In this document: positions 1-7,376 of the stretch, one piece after another
Layout of the letters: every line of letters starts with the position of its first letter
How positions within the stretch are numbered: the first letter of the stretch is position 1
Assembly (NCBI GenBank): GCA_009691645.1
Contig: SIAT01000045.1
Coordinates: forward strand, 1 to 11,186
Length of the DNA stretch: 11,186 nt
Source of the DNA: Pedosphaera sp.
GTDB taxonomy: Bacteria; Verrucomicrobiota; Verrucomicrobiia; Limisphaerales; SIAT01
Direction: 5' to 3'
Made by a program: the position numbers and the translations under genes
Notes under the pieces: model-generated
Databases searched by the model: none
What the model was told of the DNA's origin: nothing
What the model saw: the letters and a program-made list of their open reading frames with translations, nothing else

Positions 1-183
1 ACTTCCGGACTGGACTACAAGCGGCTGAATTTGAAGGAGCAGCTTCCACAGCTCACCACCGATGCGGCCCTCGCTCTCCTCGCCAGTAATGGCAACCTCG
101 TCAAACGCCCATTCGCGCTCACCGAAAAGGCCGGCCTCGTCGGCTTCAAGGAAGAGCAATGGACGCAACTGATCGCCCGCTGA
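1..183 (+). CDS. ArsC/Spx-family (arsenate reductase-like) protein, 3' end only
   Basis: The first frame is open from the window edge to a TGA at 181-183 and gives the last 60 residues of a protein whose start lies outside the window. The fragment begins TSGLDYK and contains NGNLVKRPF (visible residues 30-38) followed by VGFKEEQW near the end. This matches the C-terminal half of the ArsC/Spx/MgsR-type thioredoxin-fold family, where the VKRP segment carries a conserved arginine and a GF-x-E-x-x-W segment follows. Family members are usually about 115-120 residues, so roughly half the protein is missing here. The N-terminal CX3C or CX2C region that would separate an arsenate reductase from a Spx-like regulator or an uncharacterised YffB-like protein is not visible, so the exact function cannot be given. 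It is followed by about 90 non-coding bases and is probably not part of the downstream operon. Confidence 0.85.
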   Translation, partial: TSGLDYKRLNLKEQLPQLTTDAALALLASNGNLVKRPFALTEKAGLVGFKEEQWTQLIAR

Positions 184-268
184 GCCCGCTCGCTCCTATT
201 CTTCTTCCTCTTTCGCTCCATATTCTCCTGCGGCTAATGAAGGCTGGCGATGCGCTTGCGCTCTTACT

Positions 269-272
269 AGGA
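269..272 (+). promoter_or_regulatory. Ribosome binding site deciding the MoxR start
   Basis: AGGA lies 8 nt upstream of the ATG at 281 but overlaps the alternative in-frame ATG at 272. The spacing therefore favours ATG 281 as the start. The rest of the 184-280 gap is pyrimidine-rich and shows no convincing -35/-10 pair or terminator hairpin to my eye. Confidence 0.5.
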
Positions 273-280
273 TGGCTGTG

Positions 281-1270
281 ATGAACAGTGACATTCGCGC
301 CGCGCAAGAGGAAGTTCAACGGCATAACGAGGCTTTGAAACCGCTCTTCGCCGAGATCGGCAAGGTCATCGTCGGCCAGCAATATCTTGTCGAACGGCTC
401 GTCATCGGCCTGCTCGCCAACGGCCACGTGCTGCTCGAAGGCGTCCCCGGACTCGCCAAAACGCTCGCCGTGAAATCGCTCGCCGGTAGCCTCAGCGTGA
501 AGTTCTCCCGGCTGCAATTCACGCCGGACATGCTGCCCGCCGACGTCATCGGCACGCAGATTTTTAACCCGCAGACGGCCGCCTTCACCACGCGCAAAGG
601 TCCGATCTTCGCGAACCTCGTTCTCGCGGATGAGATCAACCGCGCGCCCGCCAAGGTGCAGAGCGCGTTGCTCGAGGCGATGCAGGAGAAACAGGTGACC
701 ATCGGCGAGCAGACGCACCGGTTGGAAGAGCCGTTCCTCGTCCTCGCCACGCAAAACCCGATCGAGCAGGAAGGCACCTATCCGCTGCCGGAAGCGCAGG
801 TGGATCGTTTCATGTTGAAGCTCAAGATTGGTTATCCCTCGCGCGACGAGGAGCGCCGCATCCTCGATCTCATGGCTCGCACCAGCGGCCAACCCGCCGT
901 GACCGCCGTCGCCAGCGGCGCGCAAATCCTCGCCGCGCGCGAAGTGATCAACCACATCTACGTGGATGAGAAAGTGAAGGATTACATCGTCGATCTCGTC
1001 TGCGCCACGCGCGAACCGGCGAGCTACAAACTCGATCTCGCCGGCCTCATCCAACTCGGCGCCAGCCCGCGCGCCACCATCGCCCTCGCCCTCGCCGCCA
1101 AAGCGCACGCCTTCCTTCGCGGCCGCGCCTACGTCACGCCACAGGATGTGAAGAGCATCGGCATGGACGTCCTCCGCCACCGCGTCGCCATCACTTACGA
1201 AGCCGAGGCCGAGGAGAAAACCAGCGAGAGCATCATCCAGAAGATTTTTGACACGCTGCCGGTGCCGTGA
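281..1270 (+). CDS. MoxR-family AAA+ ATPase of the Bat operon
   Basis: This is a cytoplasmic AAA+ ATPase of the MoxR class, thought to act as a chaperone-like remodeller working with VWA-domain partners. Numbered from ATG 281, it has a Walker A motif GVPGLAKT at residues 54-61, Walker B LVLADE at 113-118 followed by INRAP, sensor 1 ATQNP at 156-160, a DRF motif with the likely arginine finger at 175-177, and a sensor 2-like GASPR at 260-264. The lid domain follows (AAA_3 plus AAA_lid_2 arrangement). The length of about 329 residues is normal for the family. An in-frame ATG at 272 would add three residues, but the AGGA at 269-272 is correctly spaced only for 281. It is the first gene of the run and sits 51 nt before the DUF58 gene, the usual MoxR-DUF58-VWA order. 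All catalytic motifs look intact. The family call is firm; the client protein is inferred from context. Confidence 0.95.
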   Translation: MNSDIRAAQEEVQRHNEALKPLFAEIGKVIVGQQYLVERLVIGLLANGHVLLEGVPGLAKTLAVKSLAGSLSVKFSRLQFTPDMLPADVIGTQIFNPQTAAFTTRKGPIFANLVLADEINRAPAKVQSALLEAMQEKQVTIGEQTHRLEEPFLVLATQNPIEQEGTYPLPEAQVDRFMLKLKIGYPSRDEERRILDLMARTSGQPAVTAVASGAQILAAREVINHIYVDEKVKDYIVDLVCATREPASYKLDLAGLIQLGASPRATIALALAAKAHAFLRGRAYVTPQDVKSIGMDVLRHRVAITYEAEAEEKTSESIIQKIFDTLPVP

Positions 1271-1321
1271 ACCATGGGATGTTGAAGCCGCTTCCTGCCA
1301 TCAGCGCTGAGCCAGCCGAAA

Positions 1322-2206
1322 ATGATCCCTCGCGAAATCCTTAAAAAAATCCGACAGATCGAGATCCGCACACGCCGACTGGTCAGCGAGCGGACCGCGG
1401 GCCAGTACCACTCGGTCTTCAAGGGTCAGGGGATGAACTTCGAGGAAGTGCGCGAGTACCAGCCGGGTGATGACGTGCGCGCCATCGACTGGAACGTGAC
1501 CGCGCGGATGAATCACCCCTTCGTGAAGAAGTTCGTGGAAGAACGCGAACTGACCGTGATGCTCGTGGTGGATGCGAGTGGCTCGGGCCGTTTCGGCTCC
1601 GGCGCGCAGAGCAAACGCGAGCTGGCCGCCGAGGTCGCCTCCGTGCTCGCCTTCTCCGCCATCCGCAACAACGACAAGGTCGGCCTCATCCTCTTCACCG
1701 ATGCGGTGGAGAAATTCATCCCGCCCAAGAAAGGCCGGCGCCACGTGCTGCGCGTCATCCGCGAGATCCTTTTCTTCGAACCACGACGACGCGGCACCAA
1801 TCTCGGTCTCGCGTTCGATTTCCTCAACCGCGTCACCGCCCATCGCGCCGTGACCGTCGTGCTCTCGGACTTCCTCGCCCCTGCACCCAGCGTGCTGCTC
1901 CGCCAGACCGGCCGGCGGCACGACCTCGTGGCCGTGCGCATCACCGACCGCTTCGAGCGCGAGCTGCCCGCGCTCGGTCGCCTCGTGCTCGAAGACGCCG
2001 AGACCGGTGAAGTCGTCGAGGTCAACACGCGCGATGAACACAAACGTGCCGCCTTCGCCGAACATCGCCGCACGGCCGAGAACGAACTCGAACGCACTCT
2101 TCGCGGCGCGGGCGTGGATTCCATCCAGCTCCACACCGGCGAGCCGTACGACGCCGCGCTCAACCACTTTTTCGAGACGCGCGAAAAACGACGCCTGCAC
2201 CGATGA
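1322..2206 (+). CDS. DUF58 domain protein with VWA-like fold
   Basis: This 294-residue protein has the DUF58 signature GMNFEEVREYQPGDDVRAID at residues 37-56, followed by W57 and the conserved RMNHPFVKKF segment. A VWA-like region comes next with a full MIDAS pattern: DASGS at 84-88, the threonine in RRGTNLG (T159) and the aspartate in VVLSDF (D183). No transmembrane segment is visible, so this is the short soluble DUF58 type found beside MoxR rather than the longer membrane-bound type. Its biochemical role is unknown; it is thought to be a partner or substrate of MoxR in the Bat system. No strong Shine-Dalgarno sequence precedes ATG 1322, but the start agrees with the family N-terminus (basic, helical, IRQIEIRTRRLV). 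The stop overlaps the next start by 4 nt (ATGA), implying translational coupling. Confidence 0.93.
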   Translation: MIPREILKKIRQIEIRTRRLVSERTAGQYHSVFKGQGMNFEEVREYQPGDDVRAIDWNVTARMNHPFVKKFVEERELTVMLVVDASGSGRFGSGAQSKRELAAEVASVLAFSAIRNNDKVGLILFTDAVEKFIPPKKGRRHVLRVIREILFFEPRRRGTNLGLAFDFLNRVTAHRAVTVVLSDFLAPAPSVLLRQTGRRHDLVAVRITDRFERELPALGRLVLEDAETGEVVEVNTRDEHKRAAFAEHRRTAENELERTLRGAGVDSIQLHTGEPYDAALNHFFETREKRRLHR

Positions 2207-2781
2207 ACGCTCTCGACCAAACGACGAACGCCTTCGCCGCGGCCGGCACCAACGACATCCGCGCGATCAAACCGCCCGTGCCCGTGGACATCGGCCTCGT
2301 GTCACTTTGGTGGATCCTCGCCGCGCTGGTCGTTGCCGCAGCGCTCGCCGGGTTACTCTGGTCCATCAAACGAAAGAATGCGTCACCGCTGACGCCCGAG
2401 CCGGCGCATGCCCGTGCGCGGCGCAAACTCATGGCGGCACTCGCCCTGCTCGACCGACCGCGCCTCTTCTGCATCGCCGTCTCCGACACGCTGCGCGTTT
2501 ATCTCGAGGAACGTTTCAATTTTCGCGCACCCGAACGGACCACCGAGGAATTCATGAACGAGCTTCAAGCCACACCGTTGCTCAACGCCGAACAGCGGCG
2601 CTCGCTCGGCGTGTTTCTTGGGCAATGCGACTTGGTGAAGTTTGCCAAACATGAGCCTGCTCGATCCGAGTTGGAGGAACTCCACGCCGCCGCGCTCCGG
2701 CTCGTGACCGAAACCGAGCCGCCGCCACCCACCGCCGCTCCGCCCGTCTTCGTGCCGCCAACGTTGGACCGCACCTCGTGA
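2203..2781 (+). CDS. Single-pass membrane protein, DUF4381-like, of the Bat operon
   Basis: This is a 192-residue protein with a proline-containing N-terminal part, one clear membrane helix at about residues 33-55 (LWWILAALVVAAALAGLLW), a basic stop-transfer (KRK), and a soluble helical domain at about 65-170. The soluble domain contains DTLRVYLEERFNFRAPERTTEEF (in part, 95-117) and CDLVKFAKHEP (142-152). A proline-rich tail follows at 171-187. Small membrane proteins with this layout occupy the slot between DUF58 and BatA in many Bat operons and are usually annotated DUF4381 or hypothetical. I assign the family from architecture and position, so the domain name is less certain than the gene itself. 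There is no visible ribosome site. The start overlaps the DUF58 stop (ATGA) and its own stop overlaps the batA start (GTGA), so translation probably depends on coupling. Function is unknown. Confidence 0.85.
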   Translation: MNALDQTTNAFAAAGTNDIRAIKPPVPVDIGLVSLWWILAALVVAAALAGLLWSIKRKNASPLTPEPAHARARRKLMAALALLDRPRLFCIAVSDTLRVYLEERFNFRAPERTTEEFMNELQATPLLNAEQRRSLGVFLGQCDLVKFAKHEPARSELEELHAAALRLVTETEPPPPTAAPPVFVPPTLDRTS

Positions 2782-3776
2782 ACTTCGCCCAACCATACTG
2801 GCTGTTGTTGTTGCTGCTCCTGCCGTTCGCGGCGTGGCTGAAAGGCCGGCGCGGCCCCTCGGCGGCGTTCGTTTATTCCTCGACCTCGCTGGTGCGCGAG
2901 GTGATGCGCTCGACGCGTTCGCGTGCCGGCGGTTTCCTCGCCGCGCTGCGCTGGCTCGTGCTGGCCGCAGGCATCGTGGCGCTGGCCGGCCCGCGCCTGC
3001 CGGAGGGCGGCGCGCAGTTGACCGCCAGCGGCATCGACATCGTCATCTCACTCGACCTCTCGGACAGCATGGCCGCCGAGGATTTCGAGCGCGACGGCGA
3101 GCCGATCGATCGCCTCACCATCGCCAAGGAAGTGCTCGGCGAATTCATCAAGAGCCGCCCCAGCGATCGCATCGGGCTAATCGTCTTTTCCGGCACGGCC
3201 TACATCGCCGCCGCGCCGACGCTCGACCATGATTATCTGCTCGCGAACGTGCGGCGCTTCACCATCGACACCGTGCCCGAAGAGGGCACCGCCATCGGCT
3301 CGGGACTCTCTGCAGCGGTGAATCGCCTGCGCGATCTGAAGTCCAAGAGCAAGATCGTGATCCTGATGACTGATGGTCAGAATAATTCCGGTAAGATCCC
3401 GCCGCTCGCCGCCGCCGAAGCCGCACAGGCGCTCGGCGTGAAGGTGTACACCATCGGCGTCGGCGCGCGCGGCACCGCCAAGCTCCCGCGCAAAGATCCC
3501 TTCGGCCGCAAGGTGTATGTGCCGATGAATGTGGACATCGACGACGAGATGCTCACGAAGATCGCCACGCGTACCGGCGGCAAATACTATCGCGCGATCA
3601 GCGCCGACACGCTGCGACAGGTGTACGGCGAGATTGATCGGATGGAGAAAACCACCGCGCAGGCCAAGCTCCACCAGCGTTACCGTGAGCTGTTCCCGTG
3701 GCTCACCGTCGCGGCGCTCGCGCTGCTGTTGCTGGAACTGCTCCTCGCCAATACCGTGTGGAGGAAATTACCGTGA
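2778..3776 (+). CDS. batA: BatA, membrane-anchored VWA protein
   Basis: This 332-residue protein has the BatA layout: two N-terminal membrane helices (about residues 5-20 and 57-72), a VWA domain from about 85 to 285, and a C-terminal membrane helix (about 307-325) ending in a basic tail. The MIDAS metal site is complete: DLSDS at 93-97, T171 in EEGTAIGSG, and TDG at 198-200. BatA and BatB are paralogous VWA membrane proteins of the Bacteroides aerotolerance (Bat) system, thought to act in or on the cell envelope, with the VWA domain mediating metal-dependent protein contacts. Translation starts at a GTG that overlaps the preceding stop in GTGA, and the stop overlaps the batB start the same way. 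I chose GTG 2778 because it yields the canonical hydrophobic N-terminus (MNFAQPYWLLLL). No in-frame disruption is seen. Confidence 0.93.
   Translation: MNFAQPYWLLLLLLLPFAAWLKGRRGPSAAFVYSSTSLVREVMRSTRSRAGGFLAALRWLVLAAGIVALAGPRLPEGGAQLTASGIDIVISLDLSDSMAAEDFERDGEPIDRLTIAKEVLGEFIKSRPSDRIGLIVFSGTAYIAAAPTLDHDYLLANVRRFTIDTVPEEGTAIGSGLSAAVNRLRDLKSKSKIVILMTDGQNNSGKIPPLAAAEAAQALGVKVYTIGVGARGTAKLPRKDPFGRKVYVPMNVDIDDEMLTKIATRTGGKYYRAISADTLRQVYGEIDRMEKTTAQAKLHQRYRELFPWLTVAALALLLLELLLANTVWRKLP
3761..3765 (+). promoter_or_regulatory. Ribosome binding site deciding the batB start
   Basis: GAGGA lies inside the last codons of batA, 7 nt before GTG 3773. It supports GTG as the true batB start. The longer in-frame ATG at 3698 would overlap batA by 79 nt and would add 25 residues lacking the expected membrane-helix N-terminus. 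Confidence 0.7.
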
Positions 3777-5611
3777 ACTTCACCTCGCTTCAATGGCTCT
3801 GGCTGCTCGCGTTGGTGCCGCTCTTGGCCGCGTTGTTCTTCTGGAACGAACGCCGACAACAGCGGTTGATGGAACTCTTCATCCAATCGCGTCTACTCGG
3901 CCAACTCACCACCGGCGTCTCACCTGCGCGCCGCCGGTTCCGGCTTGTGCTGCTGCTGGCCGCGATGGCCTCTCTCGCCTTCGCCGCCGCCCGTCCCCGC
4001 TGGGGCGTCGTCACCGAAGAGGCGCGTTCGGAGGGTTTGGATATCGTCGTAGCCATCGACACTTCGCGCAGCATGTTGGCTGAAGACATTCGCCCGAACC
4101 GCCTCGAACGCGCCAAACTCGCCGCGATGGAATTGACGCAACTTGCGCGCGCCGACCGCTTCGCGCTCATGCCGTTCGCCGGCTCGGCTTTCATCCAATG
4201 CCCGCTCACATCGGACGCCGAGGTGCTGCGCCAGAATATCAACGCCATCGAGGCGGGCATCATCCCCACCGGCGGCAGCTCGCTGTCCGAAGCCATCCGC
4301 ACCGCGCTCACCGCGTTCGTGGATGGCGACCAGTCACACAAAGTGCTCGTGCTGATCACCGACGGTGAGGAACACGAACCGGCCGCACTCGCCGCCGCCG
4401 AGGCTGCCGCAAAAGACGGGCTGCGCATCTTCACGGTGGGCGTCGGCTCGCCCGAAGGCGAACTGCTCCGCGTGCCGCAGAACGATGGCAGCGTGGATTA
4501 TCTGCGCGATGAAAACGGTCGCATCGTCAAATCACGCCTGAACGAACCGCTGTTGCGGCAGATTGCCGTCGCGGCGCGAGGTTTCTATCTGCCGCTCGCC
4601 GGCACAAAAGCAATCGAGACGCTCTATCGCACCGGCCTCGCGCCACTCCCGAAGACGAAGGGGGAATCGGCGCAACTCCGCCGCTTGAAGGAGCAGTACC
4701 GCTGGCCTCTCGCGTTTGCTCTGTTACTGTTGATCGCAGAAATCTTCTTTCCCGAACGCCGCCGTGAGGTTTCTAATGACGACATGAGCCGTACGACGGG
4801 CAAAACCGCTTTGACGGCTGTGCTGCTGGTGTTTGCTTTCATTTCCGATACACCCGTCAACGCCTCGCCGGCGGGCGCGTTGCGGGACTACGAATCCGGC
4901 CGATTCGATCAGGCACAGAAAGAATTCGAGCGGCTCTCCGAAGCGCATCCGGCGAAGCCGGGCAAACCCGACAAGCAACGACTCCAGCAGAACGCCGGCG
5001 CGGCCGCCTTCCAGAATGGCGACTTCAGTGCGGCGGCGCGGCATTTCAGCGAGGCGCTCAAGGCGCCCGACCTCTCGCTGCAACAGCGCGCCTTCTACAA
5101 TCTCGGCAACAGTTTCTACCGACTCGGCGAACACGTCAGTGATCCGCAACAGAAAATCCAGATGTGGGAGCAGTCGCTCCGCCAATTCGACGGCGCCATC
5201 AAGCTCGACAAAGCCGACACGGACGCTGAGTTCAACCGCGCGTTCGTGCACAAAAAACTTGAGGAGCTGAAGAAAAAACAGCCGCCGCCGCCGCCGAAGA
5301 AAGATGACAAGAAAGGCTCGACGCAGCCGAAGCAGGAACCCAAGAACGGCAAGGGAAAACAGGACGAAGAAGAATCGGCCGGCGGCCAGTCGAGCAACGA
5401 CAAAAAGAAAAAGAGCCCGAATCAGAAATCCGAAGAGCCTCAAAATGGTGGCGACGACCGCACCGACACCGCTGACCAACCCGACGAGGCGCCGCAGATG
5501 TCGCCCCGGCAGGCGCAGCAATTGCTCGATGCGCAGCGTGACGGGGAGAAGGCGCTCATCCACCGGCCACCGGGGAAGGCACGCGATCGACGAGTGCTCA
5601 AAGATTGGTGA
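3773..5611 (+). CDS. batB: BatB-BatC fusion: membrane VWA protein with C-terminal TPR domain
   Basis: This 612-residue protein joins two normally separable Bat modules. The BatB part (about 1-330) has membrane helices at 7-24, 57-73 and 311-326 and a VWA domain with a full MIDAS (DTSRS 96-100, T166, TDG 196-198). The BatC part begins near M338 with a signal-peptide-like stretch (helix about 345-358, then VNASPAG). TPR repeats follow at about 365-490, then a PPPPP tract at 504-508, a long Lys/Glu/Gln/Asn-rich disordered tail, and the conserved C-terminal block MSPRQAQQLLDAQRDGEK ending KDW. If both hydrophobic segments insert, they form a hairpin and put the VWA and TPR domains on the same side of the membrane. 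Fused VWA-TPR proteins are known in other Bat operons, so the fusion is plausible. The GTG start gives MNFTSLQWLWLL, matching BatA's N-terminus, and has a well-placed GAGGA. An ATGA at 4784-4787 marks a possible former batC start. Confidence 0.92.
   Translation: MNFTSLQWLWLLALVPLLAALFFWNERRQQRLMELFIQSRLLGQLTTGVSPARRRFRLVLLLAAMASLAFAAARPRWGVVTEEARSEGLDIVVAIDTSRSMLAEDIRPNRLERAKLAAMELTQLARADRFALMPFAGSAFIQCPLTSDAEVLRQNINAIEAGIIPTGGSSLSEAIRTALTAFVDGDQSHKVLVLITDGEEHEPAALAAAEAAAKDGLRIFTVGVGSPEGELLRVPQNDGSVDYLRDENGRIVKSRLNEPLLRQIAVAARGFYLPLAGTKAIETLYRTGLAPLPKTKGESAQLRRLKEQYRWPLAFALLLLIAEIFFPERRREVSNDDMSRTTGKTALTAVLLVFAFISDTPVNASPAGALRDYESGRFDQAQKEFERLSEAHPAKPGKPDKQRLQQNAGAAAFQNGDFSAAARHFSEALKAPDLSLQQRAFYNLGNSFYRLGEHVSDPQQKIQMWEQSLRQFDGAIKLDKADTDAEFNRAFVHKKLEELKKKQPPPPPKKDDKKGSTQPKQEPKNGKGKQDEEESAGGQSSNDKKKKSPNQKSEEPQNGGDDRTDTADQPDEAPQMSPRQAQQLLDAQRDGEKALIHRPPGKARDRRVLKDW
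4776..4787 (+). other. Relic or internal batC start: ATGA overlap inside batB-batC
   Basis: Inside the fused gene, an in-frame ATG at 4784 (codon 338) starts a stretch resembling a free BatC signal peptide (MSRTTGKTALTAVLLVF). In the +1 frame, ATG ACG ACA TGA runs from 4776 to 4787, so its TGA overlaps the in-frame ATG as ATGA, the same junction type used at 2203. A GAGG at 4766-4769 sits 6 nt before ATG 4776. This could allow internal initiation, or mark where separate batB and batC genes were joined by a small indel. The reading of it as a relic is inference. Confidence 0.45.
5282..5296 (+). repeat. Five-copy CCG repeat encoding PPPPP
   Basis: Five consecutive CCG codons encode prolines 504-508 of the BatB-BatC protein, at the border between the TPR domain and the charged tail. 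Polyproline runs of this length usually need elongation factor P for smooth translation. The trinucleotide repeat could vary in copy number without breaking the frame. Confidence 0.85.
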
Positions 5612-5614
5612 AGG

Positions 5615-7372
5615 ATGCGTTCTCCCTTTCATTGCTGGATTGCATTCGCATCGTGCCTCCTCGCATTTCTCGCGGACGCAGCGACGTTCACCGCCAAACT
5701 CGACCGCGAGATCATCCTTGCTGGCGAAAGCGCCGTGCTCACGTTGCGTTGTGAAGGCGCGCTGCCGAAGACGACGCAGCCAACACAGGGCGTCGCCGGT
5801 CTGGGCCTGAGTTTCCTCGGAGAGGAACAAGCGATTAGCCTCATCAACGGCAAAGCCAGTTCCGTCGTGATGTTTCGTTACCGCGTCACGCCCGACAAAT
5901 TAGGCGACTTCACGGTGCCGCCATTCACCGTCATCCTCGGCAAGGAAACATTGAAGAGCGAACCGCTGCGGCTCCGTGTCGTCGCCGATTTGCCCCCAGA
6001 TAAACCGCGGGGGGCGCCTCCCGCCGAAAACGCGACCGAGACGCCGGCGGCATTTCTCAAACTCATCGCGCCGACCAACACCGTTTATGTAGGCGAGGTG
6101 TTTCCCGTCGAGGTGCAGCTCTTCTTTCAGACCGCGCAGAACATCCAGATTCCACAACCGCGTGTGGAAGGCGTGCGTTTCCTGCTGCTGCGACCGAGCA
6201 GCCAGCAGAGCCGCGCGGAGATCGGCAACAGCATCTACAACGTCGTCTCTTTCCGGAACGCCGCCGTCGCCACCAAGCCCGGCCGGCTCGACCTCGCGTT
6301 CGACACCGACCTCACCGTCGTCGTGAGTCAGGGCATCGTCTTCGGCGAACTGCGGCCGATGAAGCTCGCCAGCCCCACGCAGCCGATCACCGTGCTGCCG
6401 CTGCCGAAAGAGAATGCGCCGCCGTCGTTCAATGGCGCCGTGGGCAGTTTCGAGATGAACGTCACCGCCGAGCCGACGAAGCTGCTCTCCGGCGATCCGA
6501 TCTCGGTGAAGATTACCCTCTTCGGCCGCGGCGCGCTCGACAACGTGGAGCTTCCACCACAGCCGGCGTGGCGTGACTTCAAGTTTTACCCGCCGAACAT
6601 AAAGCTCGATCACACCGACTCGCTCGCGATGAACAACATCAAAACCTTCGAGCAGGTCGTCACCGCCAACCACGCGCAGGTGAAAGCGCTGCCACCGCTC
6701 GAGTTCAGCTTCTTCGATCCGGAGGCCAAAGGTTATCGCACCGTCCGTTCCACGCCCATTCCACTCAGCCTCACGCCCGCCCCCGGTAGCGCGCTCACGC
6801 CGAGTGTCACGACGCCCGCCAACATCTCGATCACTCCGCCACCGGCCCCAAAGAAACCGGAGATCGCGCACATCAAACCGGGCCTCGGCACGCTCGCCCT
6901 CCTCACGCCGCCACTGGCGACGCGCCCGTGGTTCTTCACGCTGCAATTCCTCCCTCTCATCGTGTTCGTCGGCGCGCTCGCATGGCGCAAGCAGCAGGAA
7001 CATCTTTCGAAAAATCCGCGCCGCGCGCGACGACTCGAAGTGGACCGCCTCGTCAGGGATGGCCTGCGCGAATTGAGGAAGCACGTAACGGCCCGTGACG
7101 ACACGGCGTTCTTCACTTTGCTCGCGCGACTGTTGCACGAGCAACTCGGCGAACGCCTCGACCTGCCCGTCGCGAGCATCACCGAATCGGTCATCGAAGA
7201 ACGACTTCATGGCCGGCTGCCGGAACGGACGCTCGCCTCGCTGCGCGAGTTGTTCCGCGCAACCGATCAAACGCGCTACGCGCCCATCGCCAGCACGCAT
7301 GACCTGCGCGAAGCTCTCGCACAAGCCGAGCCAATCCTCACCGAACTGCGCCAGCTCGGGATGAAGGATTAA
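5615..7372 (+). CDS. batD: BatD, exported protein with C-terminal membrane anchor
   Basis: This 585-residue protein has a signal peptide (residues 1-22, hydrophobic core CWIAFASCLLAFLA, likely cut after A-D-A). A long beta-rich periplasmic part of Ig-like character follows (TFTAKLDREIILAGESAVLTL at its start, in part), with further strands repeating the pattern near 150-400. A proline-rich linker leads to one membrane helix (about 438-457), and the last 125 residues form a helical, charged cytoplasmic domain. This is the BatD/oxygen-tolerance family layout. The start ATG lies three bases after the batB-batC stop (TGA AGG ATG), in the same frame, and AAGG abuts the ATG, too close for a normal ribosome site, so reinitiation is likely. 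The cytoplasmic tail may contact MoxR or DUF58 (inference). Families of this type vary widely in length, and 585 is within the usual range. Confidence 0.9.
   Translation: MRSPFHCWIAFASCLLAFLADAATFTAKLDREIILAGESAVLTLRCEGALPKTTQPTQGVAGLGLSFLGEEQAISLINGKASSVVMFRYRVTPDKLGDFTVPPFTVILGKETLKSEPLRLRVVADLPPDKPRGAPPAENATETPAAFLKLIAPTNTVYVGEVFPVEVQLFFQTAQNIQIPQPRVEGVRFLLLRPSSQQSRAEIGNSIYNVVSFRNAAVATKPGRLDLAFDTDLTVVVSQGIVFGELRPMKLASPTQPITVLPLPKENAPPSFNGAVGSFEMNVTAEPTKLLSGDPISVKITLFGRGALDNVELPPQPAWRDFKFYPPNIKLDHTDSLAMNNIKTFEQVVTANHAQVKALPPLEFSFFDPEAKGYRTVRSTPIPLSLTPAPGSALTPSVTTPANISITPPPAPKKPEIAHIKPGLGTLALLTPPLATRPWFFTLQFLPLIVFVGALAWRKQQEHLSKNPRRARRLEVDRLVRDGLRELRKHVTARDDTAFFTLLARLLHEQLGERLDLPVASITESVIEERLHGRLPERTLASLRELFRATDQTRYAPIASTHDLREALAQAEPILTELRQLGMKD
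7364..7368 (+). promoter_or_regulatory. Ribosome binding site of batE
   Basis: AAGGA within the last codons of batD lies 8 nt before ATG 7377. It is one of the best-matched Shine-Dalgarno sequences in the window and supports the annotated batE start. Confidence 0.7.
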
Positions 7373-7376
7373 ACCG

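Noticed and set aside
184..280. Possible promoter or terminator between the ArsC-like gene and MoxR
   Set aside because: The pyrimidine-rich stretch has no hairpin with T tract, and the nearest -10-like strings (TAATGA at 235, TACTAG at 265) match the consensus poorly and lack a -35 partner.
3698..3772. N-terminal extension of BatB from ATG 3698
   Set aside because: It would overlap batA by 79 nt and adds an Arg/Ala-rich segment with no family match, while GTG 3773 has a well-spaced GAGGA and gives the expected membrane-helix N-terminus.
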